A stretch of 64,000 bases of DNA from Lachnospiraceae bacterium. Its GTDB lineage: Bacteria > Bacillota > Clostridia > Lachnospirales > Lachnospiraceae. Position 1 is the stretch's first letter. The number at the start of each line of letters is the position of its first letter. Under the pieces are notes generated by a model. That model was not told the origin of the DNA. It saw only the letters and a program-made list of their open reading frames with translations, and searched no databases. Both the position numbers and the translations under genes were made by a program. Positions 44,959 through 54,446 of this stretch are shown here, piece by piece. The DNA lies in contig SVFM01000009.1 of the NCBI GenBank assembly GCA_015056865.1, positions 1-64,000 on the forward strand. The letters are read 5' to 3'.

Positions 44959-45746
44959 TCAAGACAACAGCCCAGCGCATATACGTGGCGCTGATCTTTA
45001 TCTTTTTATACGCCCCCATTGCCACCCTGATGGTATTGTCCTTTAATGCCAGCAAATCCAGGGCAAAGTGGGGTGGCTTTACCTTCAAGTGGTACGCCTC
45101 CCTTTTTGAAAATGAAGCCATATTAAAAGCACTGGGAAACACCCTGCTCATTGCTTTTTTGTCTGCAATCTTTGCAACGCTTATCGGCACAGCCGCCTGC
45201 ATTGCCATGCAACACATGAAGCGAAAGGGACGTGCTCTCCTAATTGGAATCGCTAATATCCCCATGCTGAATGCCGAGATCGTTACCGGTATCTCCCTGA
45301 TGTTGCTTTTTATTTTTCTGGGCATTAAGTTCGGATTTATGACGATCTTGCTTGCGCACATCACTTTTAATATACCTTATGTGATCTTAAGTGTTATGCC
45401 CCGCGTCAAGCAGCTCAGCCCCAGCACCTATGAGGCCGCCCTTGACCTTGGTGCCTCCCATCTGCAAGCGTTTTTCAAGGTTGTATTTCCGGATATCCTG
45501 CCAGGTATCGTCTCCGGTTTTATCATGGCTTTTACCATGTCGCTGGATGATTTTATCATTACCTACTTTACAAAAGGCGCAGGAATTGATACATTATCTA
45601 CGAAGATATATACAGAGGTACGAAAGGGCATCAAACCGGAAATGTATGCACTCTCCACCCTGATCTTCGTGACAGTGCTGATCCTTTTGCTTCTGGTCAA
45701 TTATGCTCCCAGAAAAAAACAGGATACACACTCCGCAAAAAAATAA
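44955..45746 (+). CDS. potC: Spermidine/putrescine ABC importer, permease
   Basis: 263 residues, six helices, with the coupling loop EAALDLGASHLQAFFKVVFPDIL. Start ATG 44955 sits in an ATGA overlap with potB, behind GAGGGAACTGCCTT. The pair with PotB forms the channel. Followed by potD after 18 bases. Confidence 0.93.
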   Translation: MIKTTAQRIYVALIFIFLYAPIATLMVLSFNASKSRAKWGGFTFKWYASLFENEAILKALGNTLLIAFLSAIFATLIGTAACIAMQHMKRKGRALLIGIANIPMLNAEIVTGISLMLLFIFLGIKFGFMTILLAHITFNIPYVILSVMPRVKQLSPSTYEAALDLGASHLQAFFKVVFPDILPGIVSGFIMAFTMSLDDFIITYFTKGAGIDTLSTKIYTEVRKGIKPEMYALSTLIFVTVLILLLLVNYAPRKKQDTHSAKK

Positions 45747-45764
45747 ACCATATTTTAAGAAAGA

Positions 45765-46844
45765 ATGAGGAAAAAGTTAAAGCGAATGAAAAAATGGATT
45801 TCTTTAGTACTGTGTATTACACTTTTCACCACTCTTTTTGCGGGCTGCGGCTCCACCGACACTCCTAACGGCGAAGTATATGTTTTTAACTGGGGAGAAT
45901 ATATTGATGAGGAAACCATCAAGATGTTTGAAAAAGAAACAGGCATTGATGTGATTTATGAAGAGTTCCAGACAAATGAAGAAATGTATCCCAAGGTAGA
46001 GGCAGGCGCCACCACCTATGATATCGTGTGTCCTTCCGATTATATGATCGCCAAAATGGTGGATAATAACATGCTGGCTGAGCTGAACTGGGACAATCTT
46101 CCCAATGCAAAACAGCACATTGGTGCCCAGTATTATGAAAAATCCGAGGAATTTGACCCCGGAAACAAATACTCTGTTCCTTACTGCTGGGGCACAGTCG
46201 GTATCCTGTACAACACATCTATGGTAAAAGAACCGGTTACCAGCTGGTCTATTTTATGGGATGAGGATTACAAGGACAACATTCTTATGCAAAGTTCCGT
46301 CCGCGACCTGTTCATGGTAGGTTTGAAGCTGAACGGATATTCCATGAACTCTACCGACAAGGAGGAACTTGACGCGGCCAAACAGTCCCTCATAGAGCAA
46401 AAACCTCTGGTTCAGGCTTACGTGATCGACCAGGTCCGTGACAAAATGATTGGTGGTGAGGCTGCACTGGGCGTAATCTATTCCGGAGAAGCAATTTACA
46501 CCCAGAGGGAGAACCCTGATCTGGAATACGTAGTTCCTGAAGAAGGTTCCAACGTATGGATCGATTCCTGGTGCATTTTGAAGGATGCTCCCAACAAAGA
46601 AAATGCAGAAAAATTCATTGACTTTATGTGCCGTCCTGAGATTGCACTGATGAATTTTGAATATATCACTTACTCCACCCCCAATGACTCTGCCAGAGAA
46701 CTGATTGAGGATGAGGATATCCGCAACTCCAAGATTGCTTTCCCGGATCTGTCCGAATATAACGATATGGAAACTTTTTCCTATCTGGGAGACGAGGCAG
46801 ATGAGTATCTGAACAACCTTTATAAAGAAGTTATGTCGAACTAA
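45765..46844 (+). CDS. potD: Spermidine/putrescine-binding lipoprotein
   Basis: 359 residues. Signal sequence and lipobox (ISLVLCITLFTTLFAGC, cysteine ~27) place it on the outer face of the membrane. The PotD/PotF-type opening VYVFNWGEYIDEETIKMFEKE is clear, and aromatic and acidic residues that cradle polyamines follow (YDIVCPSDYMI, WGTVGILYN, IYSGEAIYTQ, WCILKDAPNKENAEKFIDF). Start may instead be the ATG at 45786. Fourth gene of the unit. Confidence 0.94.
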   Translation: MRKKLKRMKKWISLVLCITLFTTLFAGCGSTDTPNGEVYVFNWGEYIDEETIKMFEKETGIDVIYEEFQTNEEMYPKVEAGATTYDIVCPSDYMIAKMVDNNMLAELNWDNLPNAKQHIGAQYYEKSEEFDPGNKYSVPYCWGTVGILYNTSMVKEPVTSWSILWDEDYKDNILMQSSVRDLFMVGLKLNGYSMNSTDKEELDAAKQSLIEQKPLVQAYVIDQVRDKMIGGEAALGVIYSGEAIYTQRENPDLEYVVPEEGSNVWIDSWCILKDAPNKENAEKFIDFMCRPEIALMNFEYITYSTPNDSARELIEDEDIRNSKIAFPDLSEYNDMETFSYLGDEADEYLNNLYKEVMSN

Positions 46845-46858
46845 GGAGGTTACCTGAT

Positions 46859-47710
46859 ATGTATCAATTTCCTATCGGAGCCATCGTAGACTGCTTCGGC
46901 CTGGAGCTTCACGAGGCGATCAAAACCGCTGCCAGAATCGGTGCCAATGGTCTTCAGATGTACTCTACCACCGGTGCCAATTCTCCCGAGAACCTGGTTG
47001 GTCAAAAAAGGAAGGATCTGCTTTCCTTTGTAAAAGACAATGGACTAGTTTTCTCAGCTATCTGCGGTGATCTGGGTCAGGGATTTATGCATCGGGAGAA
47101 AAATCCTATGCTTATCGAAAAATCAAAGCGCATCATGGATCTGGCCAAGGACCTAGAGTCTGACGTGGTAACCACCCATATCGGTGTGGTTCCGGCAGAT
47201 CGAAACCATGAAAGATATAAGATCATGCAGGAGGCATGCTTTGAGCTGGCTCAGTATGCAGACAGTATGGGATCTCACTTTGCTATCGAAACCGGCCCTG
47301 AAACTGCAGCTGTATTAAAAGCATTCTTGGATGATCTGGGCTCCACCGGTGTTGCAGTCAATCTGGACCCGGCTAATCTGGTCATGGTAACCGGTGACGA
47401 TCCGGTGGCCGCCGTTTATACTCTGCAAAAGTACATTGTACACACCCACGCCAAGGACGGGGTCAATCTTCGCAAATGCGATCCGGAGATCATCTACCGT
47501 GCTATCGAGCATGATAATTGGGACAACGAACCCTCCTTCAAAGAAGTGCCTTTAGGACAGGGCTCTGTGGATTTCCCTAAGTATATGAAAGCCTTGGAAG
47601 ACATTGGCTATAAGGGCTTTTTGACCATTGAACGGGAATGCGGAAAGGATCCCGCAGCAGACATCACTATGGCCGCTGATTTTCTGCGACAGATTATGAA
47701 AAATAACTAA
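46859..47710 (+). CDS. Xylose-isomerase-like TIM-barrel protein, sugar phosphate isomerase/epimerase family
   Basis: 283 residues behind AAGGAGGTTACCTGAT. The AP2Ec barrel pattern is visible with metal-type acids and histidines (TTHIGVVPAD, FAIETGPET, VNLDPANL, VHTHAKDGV, TIERECG). The family isomerises or epimerises small sugars or their phosphates. Its place as fifth gene after potD, 14 bases on, is not usual for polyamine transport and may mean the transporter's cargo is not only polyamines (inference). Hairpin follows. Confidence 0.82.
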   Translation: MYQFPIGAIVDCFGLELHEAIKTAARIGANGLQMYSTTGANSPENLVGQKRKDLLSFVKDNGLVFSAICGDLGQGFMHREKNPMLIEKSKRIMDLAKDLESDVVTTHIGVVPADRNHERYKIMQEACFELAQYADSMGSHFAIETGPETAAVLKAFLDDLGSTGVAVNLDPANLVMVTGDDPVAAVYTLQKYIVHTHAKDGVNLRKCDPEIIYRAIEHDNWDNEPSFKEVPLGQGSVDFPKYMKALEDIGYKGFLTIERECGKDPAADITMAADFLRQIMKNN

Positions 47711-47718
47711 ACGATAAT

Positions 47719-47757
47719 CCCCCTTTTGCCTGACTTATATTGCCGGACAAAAGGGGG
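47719..47757. terminator. Hairpin ending the pot unit
   Basis: CCCCCTTTTG (47719-47728) and CAAAAGGGGG (47748-47757) form a perfect ten-base stem with a 19-base loop. It lies nine bases after the isomerase stop and ten before the facing small gene's stop, so it may serve both. Confidence 0.75.
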
Positions 47758-47767
47758 AATCCATTAT

Positions 47768-48076
47768 TTATGATTTTTCTTCACAACCGCATGTGTCATT
47801 ATTTCTGGAACAATCTCTGGACCAAGGGGGCGGTGTCATCCCTTTATCTCTGTCACGATCTCTGTCTCTGCCGCAGTTGCAATCGTTATCGCAGTCCCTG
47901 TTTCTGCCCCAGTCTCTTCTGTCATCATCGCAGTCCCTTCTGTTGTCATGGTGATGATGATGATGATCATGATCACAACCGCAACCGTGATCACAATCCT
48001 TGTCTCCACAAGTACCCCAATCATTTCTGTTCCCACCACAAAGCAGGAGGAATAAAATAAGCATACAACAATTCAT
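47768..48076 (-). CDS. Small membrane-anchored, His/Asp/Cys-rich putative metal-binding protein
   Basis: 102 residues from ATG 48076; a GTG at 48088 is an alternative. A hydrophobic N terminus with cysteines (MNCCMLILFLLLCGG) is followed by a very polar tail with repeated Asp-His-Cys-Arg: CDHGCGCDHDHHHHHHDN, RRDCDDDRRDWGRNRDCDND and RDRDRDRDKG. About ten cysteines and eight histidines could hold zinc, nickel or iron. No family recognised. The coding repeats (ATG/ATC runs at 47950-47975) make this stretch low-complexity, which also explains the mirrored frame on the plus strand. Likely a real gene, given its anchor and closed end. Confidence 0.6.
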   Translation of the reverse strand: MNCCMLILFLLLCGGNRNDWGTCGDKDCDHGCGCDHDHHHHHHDNRRDCDDDRRDWGRNRDCDNDCNCGRDRDRDRDKGMTPPPWSRDCSRNNDTCGCEEKS

Positions 48077-48135
48077 AAAAATACTCACTTAAGTGTCTTT
48101 ATTCTATCTTATTCCTCTGCCACAAAAATGTGCCC

Positions 48136-48666
48136 TCAATGAATCAAATTCTCTCTGATGTACCGAAACGTGTCCTTTTCTCCCTTTTCCGCCATCAAGG
48201 TGAGCAAAAACTCCAGTTTCTTCTTTGTATACTCATGTATAATAGGGGAATCCTTTCCCTTTTTGTAATACTCCAGCGGAGCAGAAGCCGTATAATTCTT
48301 CCCAAGATAAACCTTGCAGGCTGCGATCCTGTCCATCATCATCTCCGCAATATATTTATCCGGCATAGGCACCGGAATAATGCCTGTAGGCGATTCTTTC
48401 AAGGAATAATCCACCCAGTATTCATAATGATGTTTGTTCCTCCCCTTATGATGCAGCCATGCGGAAGAATACCCCTTCTCTTCGCGTTCTGCATTATTGG
48501 GACTTCTGTTGCCTTGAAAATATCTGGCTCCCACCAAAAACTCTGTAGGGCTGTATTTGGACAAATCATGGGCCAGTCCCTGCCTGTATAGGCCTACCGC
48601 AAAACAGCCCTTCATTACCAGCCATTTATGATATGTGATCGTCTTAAAATGTTTCCACGCTTTCAT
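48136..48666 (-). CDS. DUF5662 family protein
   Basis: 176 residues from ATG 48666. Conserved positions include HKWLVMKGCF, GLAHDLSKYSPTEF, the aromatic/histidine stretch WLHHKGRNKHHYEYW and PVPMPDKYIAEMMMDRIAACK, which fit a phage/Clostridial DUF5662 fold with HD-like metal residues. Function unknown. ATGA overlap with the upstream GH13-like gene (stop 48663-48665) couples their translation. Confidence 0.8.
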   Translation of the reverse strand: MKAWKHFKTITYHKWLVMKGCFAVGLYRQGLAHDLSKYSPTEFLVGARYFQGNRSPNNAEREEKGYSSAWLHHKGRNKHHYEYWVDYSLKESPTGIIPVPMPDKYIAEMMMDRIAACKVYLGKNYTASAPLEYYKKGKDSPIIHEYTKKKLEFLLTLMAEKGEKDTFRYIRENLIH

Positions 48667-50456
48667 GATTTCTTTTGTTCTTCCCTTTCCCTGTTCTGCA
48701 TCAGACATATGCTTCTGGGCGGCAGGATCATATCCTGCCCTTCCACTGTAGCAACTGTCTCTACTGCCGCATCTGTAGCAACCACCATCTCCCAGCACTG
48801 ACCCTTTGGCAGCCTGGGAAGAGACATCTTATACGCCTCCCAATACATGTTGATGCCGATATAAAATAAAGTTTCCTCCATCTTGTCCGTCTCGGCATAT
48901 TTTCCGCATAGCATGATACCTATCTGCCTACTGAAAGGCGTCATATCCGGCTGCCAAGGGGAAATGCCATGATAGGACAGATCCGGATAACCACAGGACA
49001 GATAATCCATCATCCGCAGCTGACGTCTGCTGCGCAGAATGGGATACTCTCGGCGAAGCCTTGCCAGACTTCTCACAAAATCAAAAATCTCCTTGTTCTT
49101 CTCCAGTTGTTCCCAATTTAGCCAAGTAATTTCATTGTCTTGGCAGTATGGATTGTTGTTCCCTCCCTGAGAGTTGCCAAATTCATCACCCATAAAGATC
49201 AGGGGCGTGCCCTGAGAACAAAACAGCAACATCAATGCATTTTTGATCTGTTTGAGCCGCAGTGCTGTCACACTCTTCTTTCTGCTCGAGCCCTCCGTGC
49301 CGCAGTTCCAACTGTAATTATAGTCACGTCCATCCCGATTATTCTCTTCGTTGGCTTCATTGTGCTTACGCTCATAAGAAACCAGATCCATCAAGGTAAA
49401 ACCCTCGTAATTGGTCAGATAGTTCAGCTTTCCTGCCCATTCCGGCTGACTGCGCATCTGCTCTGCAGCTGCACCCATCATTCCTTCATCACCCTTTAAA
49501 AACTTGCGCATGATATGGCAAAACTCTTCCCCATAAATTCCCAGGCTTCGCTCTCCCTCTGTCCGTGCCTTTTCACGGATCCTCTGGGAAAAGGCATGAT
49601 GCCAAAGTTTGATCCCACTGAAAATAGGATCTCCACTGATCAAATCCATAGGTGTCTGATATCCCTTGATATGAAATCCATCCACGTGATATTCTTTCAC
49701 CCAGAAACGCAGAACATCCAATACCTCCCACTGCTCCATTTCTGCCGGGAAATAAAACTGAAGCACTGCCTCCATACCCCTTTGATGCAGAGCCTTGACC
49801 AGGTCTTTCAACTCTGTCACACAGTTTCCTGTTGCTGCGTAGCTGCTCTTAGGCGCATAATAATAGCCTTTTGTATACCCCCAGTAATTCAACTTACCGG
49901 TCTCGGATACTTCATCAAACTCATATACCGGCTGAAATTCCAAGGTGGTCACTCCAAGTTCCTCTAAAAAAGGTATCTTCTCCATGACCGCCCTAAAAGT
50001 TCCTCCCTGCTTTATCTGGGATGAGGCATCCATGGTAAATCCCCTGACATGCATACAATAGACAAAGGCCTGTTCATAAGGAATCCGTGGATTCTGATCC
50101 CCCTCCCAATCATATGTCTGAGGGGTATACAGTGCTTTCCTGAGATTGCCTGCATAAGCACTGCCATAGGCAAGATTGGCGTATTGCCTTGCACAGGGAT
50201 CGCTGACTTCATTCTCTCCCTCATAAAATGTATACAAAAACTGTTCTGTCTCAATTCCAGAAACACACATCATCCGCACATTCCCAACCCTGCAGTCTGC
50301 AGGAAAAGGAATCCTGGAAAGTTCTCTGCCATCCTCTATTCCATACAGGATCACGCCGCAGTCCCTTTCCTTACTGACAAAAACAAACTGGATTTCCTTC
50401 CCTTTGGCACTGACGCCCAAAGGACCGATATTCCCCATCACTGTTTTAACTTTCAT
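48663..50456 (-). CDS. GH13 pullulanase/GlgX-like protein with lost catalytic residues
   Basis: 597 residues. N-terminal beta domain (~1-130), then a GH13 barrel (~130-500) and C-terminal beta domain. Length and order match glycogen debranching enzymes, but all canonical blocks are changed: region I reads AVLQFYFPAE (normally DVVYNHTAE), region II VDGFHIKGYQ with lysine 264 where the nucleophile aspartate should be, region III GEEF (E possible), region IV NYLTNYEGFTLMDLVSY with tyrosine-glutamate in place of histidine-aspartate. It is probably a glycan-binding or regulatory pseudoenzyme. Start ATG 50456 behind AAAGGGGTATTTC. Not a frameshift, since the reading frame is intact over the full length. 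Confidence 0.8.
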   Translation of the reverse strand: MKVKTVMGNIGPLGVSAKGKEIQFVFVSKERDCGVILYGIEDGRELSRIPFPADCRVGNVRMMCVSGIETEQFLYTFYEGENEVSDPCARQYANLAYGSAYAGNLRKALYTPQTYDWEGDQNPRIPYEQAFVYCMHVRGFTMDASSQIKQGGTFRAVMEKIPFLEELGVTTLEFQPVYEFDEVSETGKLNYWGYTKGYYYAPKSSYAATGNCVTELKDLVKALHQRGMEAVLQFYFPAEMEQWEVLDVLRFWVKEYHVDGFHIKGYQTPMDLISGDPIFSGIKLWHHAFSQRIREKARTEGERSLGIYGEEFCHIMRKFLKGDEGMMGAAAEQMRSQPEWAGKLNYLTNYEGFTLMDLVSYERKHNEANEENNRDGRDYNYSWNCGTEGSSRKKSVTALRLKQIKNALMLLFCSQGTPLIFMGDEFGNSQGGNNNPYCQDNEITWLNWEQLEKNKEIFDFVRSLARLRREYPILRSRRQLRMMDYLSCGYPDLSYHGISPWQPDMTPFSRQIGIMLCGKYAETDKMEETLFYIGINMYWEAYKMSLPRLPKGQCWEMVVATDAAVETVATVEGQDMILPPRSICLMQNREREEQKKS

Positions 50457-50495
50457 GAAATACCCCTTTAATCTATTTATTTTTATATTATACCA

Positions 50496-50524
50496 TTGCT
50501 ATCTGAATCAGGAAAGGATATAAT
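50496..50524 (+). promoter_or_regulatory. Promoter for the DUF1292 gene
   Basis: TTGCTA (50496-50501), 17-base spacer, TATAAT (50519-50524), about 49 bases before the chosen start. Confidence 0.65.
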
Positions 50525-50572
50525 GTAAAAAAAGCCAAATTTGACAGGCTATGGAAAGGTATGGTAACCGAT

Positions 50573-50890
50573 ATGAGTGATAATCATTACGCAGAAGAAG
50601 AAATGACCGTTGAATTAGAGCTGGAGGACGGTGAAAAGGTAACTTGTGCAGTCATCACCATTCTGACAGTACAGGAGAAAGATTATATCGCCCTGCTTCC
50701 ACTGGATGAGAATGGCGAAAATAACGATGGGGAAGTTTGGTTTTATGGCTACTCAGAGGACGAAAACGATCCCAATGTGGAGCCTGAATTATCCTTTATC
50801 GAGGATGACGAGGAATATGAAGCTGTGGCAGACGCCTTCGACGAATTCCTGGACAATGCTGAATTTGACGAATTGGTTGAGGAAGAATGA
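50573..50890 (+). CDS. DUF1292 family acidic protein
   Basis: 105 residues from ATG 50573; the ATG at 50561 abuts the purine run AAAGG and seems unusable. The family block is recognisable: [44 protein letters not shown]. It is very acidic, with a C-terminal run rich in E and D, no membrane helix. Function of DUF1292 is not established; it is common near RNA/DNA-metabolism genes in Firmicutes. Its last 142 bases overlap, on the opposite strand, the serine-rich tail of the UvrD-like helicase. Confidence 0.82.
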   Translation: MSDNHYAEEEMTVELELEDGEKVTCAVITILTVQEKDYIALLPLDENGENNDGEVWFYGYSEDENDPNVEPELSFIEDDEEYEAVADAFDEFLDNAEFDELVEEE

Positions 50891-52674
50891 TCCGACACCA
50901 ACAGCGGGTTTAAAAATTCTGATGGAAATCTTGGATACTCTTTGGTACCGGTCAGGTACAGGATGTCCAGGATTTTTTTTGCTCTTGTCATGGCTACATA
51001 CAACAGCCTGCGCTCCTCTTCCAGAGCCTGCTTTCCTCTGGTGCGCCTTCCCGGGATAATGCCCTGGTTTACATCCATCAGGCAGACATAAGTAAATTCC
51101 AGCCCTTTTGCACTGTGCATGGTTAAAATCTGCACACCGTCTTTTTCTTCTTTTCCATCATTATTATCTTCCCAAATTCTGATATGTCTTTCGATAGACT
51201 GTAGCCAGCCTCTTATCCCTTTGCTACACCTGCTCTGTTCTTGAAACTCCTCCAGCATTTCCTGCCACTCAATCCAAAGACTATCTGCTTTTTGAGGATC
51301 TGCGTCACTTTTTTCCAAAGCAATCCTTTTTAGCTCCTCATCATAACCCAATTGTTTTCTGATATAATGAATCACTGCATAAGGTGCCATTTTTCGCAGC
51401 ATCTGCCTAACCCGCTCCCGACCTTGTAATCTTCTCCAAAGTGCCGGACAAAGTGCATCTTCCCGGGAAATATAATGCAGACAGTTCCTTAGTTGCTGCA
51501 GTACAAAATGTTCATATCTGCTCCTTGCTTTTTCCCGCACATAACATGGTATCTCTTTGTCATGAAGAACCTGGGCCAGAATCTCTGCATCCCGATTGGT
51601 CCGTGTGATCACAGCCATATCTGCATAAGAAATAGTATCCTGCAACTGCACTATTCTATTCGTCAAATAGTTCTGCTCATTTTCTCTTTTTTCAAACCCG
51701 ATGCAACGGACCGGTTCTCCATCCTCTGCGCAAGTGTAGATCTCCTTGGTACACCGTTCCTTATTTTGTCGGATCACCTTCAAGGCTGCATTTAATATAT
51801 TTCCTGTATTGCGATAATTCTGATCCAACCGATAAACCACTGCACCGGGATAGCGTTTTGTAAAATCTCGCATAATGTCCGGTGCACTGCCCCGAAATCC
51901 ATAGATGGCCTGATCATCATCTCCCACTGCCAAAATCTCCGCCCTCTGCCCAGCCAACATATGAATGGCCAGGTCCTGCATCTCATTGGTATCCTGATAC
52001 TCATCTATAAGAATATAGCGATAACGGCCTTGAAGATCTTTTAAGACTTGCTCCTTACTGCGAAACAGTTCTATACAAAGACTTGCCATATCATCAAAAT
52101 CCAGCTTTTTGTCCGCTCCAATGCGCTCCTGATATAATTCAAAAATCTGTCGGAATACCTCCTCAGATAACTCCGGCGGCAGCATGCCGAACACATCCCT
52201 TGCAGGACTGTTTTTGTATACACCAAATAAATGCAGCAATCGATTGATCCACTCCTTCTGACTATCAGGGCCGCTTTCACCCTGTATAATACCGGACAGC
52301 AAGGCAGTTTCTTCCAATATTTCCTGCAAATACCATATTTTTTCTTTTGTAGATAAAATGGAACTTTGATTATACGACCCGTACTCTTGTAAGATTTGAT
52401 AGAAAATGGCATGAAATGTTCCGAAACGAACGGGCAGAAGCTTTCCTCCCAGAGCCTCTATAAAACGCTGCTGCATAGATAAAGCCGCCGCTTTTGTAAA
52501 AGTGATGACAAGAATCGATGCAGGATCCGCCCGGCATTCCTCCAGTAAATAGCGGATCCTGTTTACGATCAAAAATGTTTTACCGCTTCCGGGAGCGGCA
52601 AGAACCAGTGCTGGGCCACCGGGATGGCACACTGCCCTTGCCTGCTGCAGATTTAAGGCAGAAACATCAAACAT
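50749..52674 (-). CDS. UvrD/PcrA-like superfamily-1 DNA helicase
   Basis: 641 residues from ATG 52674, which overlaps the gltX stop by eight bases. Motifs: Q-motif LNLQQARAV, Walker A AAPGSGKT, Ia [51 protein letters not shown]-type [10 protein letters not shown], and [13 protein letters not shown] near the end. The last ~46 residues (ending [12 protein letters not shown]) are almost pure Ser/Ala/Asn/Gly. They arise antisense to the acidic DUF1292 gene, so the tail is probably incidental rather than a domain. It is shorter than full UvrD (about 720). Confidence 0.85.
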   Translation of the reverse strand: MFDVSALNLQQARAVCHPGGPALVLAAPGSGKTFLIVNRIRYLLEECRADPASILVITFTKAAALSMQQRFIEALGGKLLPVRFGTFHAIFYQILQEYGSYNQSSILSTKEKIWYLQEILEETALLSGIIQGESGPDSQKEWINRLLHLFGVYKNSPARDVFGMLPPELSEEVFRQIFELYQERIGADKKLDFDDMASLCIELFRSKEQVLKDLQGRYRYILIDEYQDTNEMQDLAIHMLAGQRAEILAVGDDDQAIYGFRGSAPDIMRDFTKRYPGAVVYRLDQNYRNTGNILNAALKVIRQNKERCTKEIYTCAEDGEPVRCIGFEKRENEQNYLTNRIVQLQDTISYADMAVITRTNRDAEILAQVLHDKEIPCYVREKARSRYEHFVLQQLRNCLHYISREDALCPALWRRLQGRERVRQMLRKMAPYAVIHYIRKQLGYDEELKRIALEKSDADPQKADSLWIEWQEMLEEFQEQSRCSKGIRGWLQSIERHIRIWEDNNDGKEEKDGVQILTMHSAKGLEFTYVCLMDVNQGIIPGRRTRGKQALEEERRLLYVAMTRAKKILDILYLTGTKEYPRFPSEFLNPLLVSDHSSSTNSSNSALSRNSSKASATASYSSSSSIKDNSGSTLGSFSSSE

Positions 52675-54124
52675 TCTGCAGTTTCTCGATCCCCTTGCGG
52701 ATGCGGGCAAGGGACTCCTCCTTGCCAAGGATCTCCATGATCTCTGTGGCACCGGCAGGTGTCATCTGCTTGCCGGAAACCGCGGTTCTCACAGGCCACA
52801 TCACATAACCGTTCTTACAGCCCTTCTCCTCCACATACTTAGAAAGGGCCCCATACAGTCCATCATTGCTGTAATCCTCCTGGGCTTCCAGGATGGGCAG
52901 AAGGTCCGTCAATACCTGAAGAGAGGATGCACTGTCAGTCTTCATCTTCTTATGCGTGTACATGGCAACATCGTATTCCGGCAGCTGCTCAAAGAAGTCC
53001 ACCTGACCTGCAATGTCAGGGAAAACCTCAATACGGGTCTTTACCATGGCTGCGATCTTCTTCAGATCAAAATCCTTGGTCAGAGACTGTTTCAGATAAG
53101 GCTCTGCCATTTCATAGAACTTATCAAACTCCATGGCTTTCAGATATTCACCATTCATCCACTTCAGCTTTACTATATCAAATACTGCTGGTGATTTGCT
53201 GATCCTTCTGTAATCAAACTCCTTGATCAGCTCATCCAGTGTAAAGATTTCCCGATTGTCCTCCGGACTCCAGCCCAAAAGTGCAATATAGTTTACAATG
53301 GCCTCCGTCACAAAGCCTTGCTCCAGCAAATCCTCAAAGGAAGAATGGCCGCTTCTCTTGCTCAGCTTCTTGTGATTTTCATCTGTGATCAAAGGAAGAT
53401 GCACATACACCGGCACTTCCCAACCAAAGGCCTCATACAACCTCACATATTTGGGTGAGGAAGAAAGGTACTCATTTCCTCTGACCACATGCGTGATGTT
53501 CATAGTGTGATCATCCACCACGTTGGCAAAATTGTAAGTAGGATAGCCGTCAGATTTTATCAGGATCATATCATCCAATTCGCTGTTGTTTACCGTAATA
53601 TCCCCATACAGCTCATCATGGAATGTGGTAGTCCCCTCCTGGGGATTGTTCTGACGAATTACAAAAGGTTTGCCGGCGGCCAGATTGGCCTCCACTTCCT
53701 CCTTGGAAAGAGACAGACAATGCTTATCGTAGATCATGATCTCCTTGCCTTCTACGATCTCTGTCTTCAAAGAAGCCAGTCTTTCTTTGTCACAGAAGCA
53801 ATAATATGCTTCTCCCTTTTCGATCAACTCCTTGGCGTATTTCATATAAATGCCTGTCTTCATACGCTCACTCTGCACGTAGGGACCGTAACCGCCGTCC
53901 TTATCCGGACCCTCATCATGGATCAAGCCTGTCTTTTCCATGGTGCGATAAATGATCTCTGTGGCACCTTCCACAAAACGTTCCTGATCTGTATCCTCTA
54001 TTCGAAGCATAAAATCTCCGCCATCATGTTTCGCAATCAAAAACTCATACAATGCGGAACGCAGATTTCCCACATGCATTCTTCCTGTAGGGCTGGGCGC
54101 GTATCTTGTCCTAATTTTTGTCAT
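52667..54124 (-). CDS. gltX: Glutamyl-tRNA synthetase
   Basis: 485 residues, start ATG 54124 behind CCAGGAGGGAGAAC. Class I synthetase with the HIGH-type block [13 protein letters not shown] and the KMSKS-type block [12 protein letters not shown]. It charges tRNA-Glu, and in most Firmicutes also tRNA-Gln before transamidation. Its end overlaps the helicase gene. It is the outermost gene on the minus strand before the cotJ operon. Confidence 0.96.
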   Translation of the reverse strand: MTKIRTRYAPSPTGRMHVGNLRSALYEFLIAKHDGGDFMLRIEDTDQERFVEGATEIIYRTMEKTGLIHDEGPDKDGGYGPYVQSERMKTGIYMKYAKELIEKGEAYYCFCDKERLASLKTEIVEGKEIMIYDKHCLSLSKEEVEANLAAGKPFVIRQNNPQEGTTTFHDELYGDITVNNSELDDMILIKSDGYPTYNFANVVDDHTMNITHVVRGNEYLSSSPKYVRLYEAFGWEVPVYVHLPLITDENHKKLSKRSGHSSFEDLLEQGFVTEAIVNYIALLGWSPEDNREIFTLDELIKEFDYRRISKSPAVFDIVKLKWMNGEYLKAMEFDKFYEMAEPYLKQSLTKDFDLKKIAAMVKTRIEVFPDIAGQVDFFEQLPEYDVAMYTHKKMKTDSASSLQVLTDLLPILEAQEDYSNDGLYGALSKYVEEKGCKNGYVMWPVRTAVSGKQMTPAGATEIMEILGKEESLARIRKGIEKLQNV

Positions 54125-54230
54125 ACTATGTTCTCCCTCCTGGCAGTCACTGCCGGTTTCATATCTCTATACATTTTATAAGCTTTCTTGACAAACTGCA
54201 AGCAAAACATTCACAGCTTTTTATGTTTAT

Positions 54231-54238
54231 CATACATT
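54231..54238 (+). promoter_or_regulatory. Possible sigma-E -10 element for the cotJ operon
   Basis: CATACATT matches the sigma-E -10 (CATACA-T) of sporulation mother cells. A matching -35 at the right spacing is not obvious, and the distance to cotJA is about 40 bases. In Bacillus cotJ is sigma-E controlled, so this is a weak but sensible candidate. Confidence 0.35.
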
Positions 54239-54275
54239 ATTATTAATTCAACGCGGAATTTATGAAAGGATTTTT

Positions 54276-54446
54276 ATGCAGGACTACAGTTTTGATGAGT
54301 ATTTTGAACGATTCTCTCTTGCCATGGCCTATGTTCCCTGGCAACACCTGACCACCATCTATGAAAACCTGGAAGAAGCCTACAAGCGCGGCACAATCTT
54401 TCCCGAGTTAGACAAACCTTTTACAGGAAGGAGATGCGTAGAATGA
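54276..54446 (+). CDS. cotJA: Spore coat protein CotJA
   Basis: 56 residues (MQDYSFDEYFERFSLAMAYV through the TGA at 54446), behind ATGAAAGGATTTTT. The core AYVPWQHLTTIYENLEEAYKRGTIFPELDKPF is the CotJA pattern. First of three overlapping genes; its stop overlaps the cotJB start (ATGA). Confidence 0.88.
   Translation: MQDYSFDEYFERFSLAMAYVPWQHLTTIYENLEEAYKRGTIFPELDKPFTGRRCVE

Noticed and set aside
47740..48060. Plus-strand frame mirroring the His/Asp-rich protein
   Set aside because: Its Cys/His-rich translation is the complement of the GAT/CAT repeats; the minus-strand frame has the membrane anchor.
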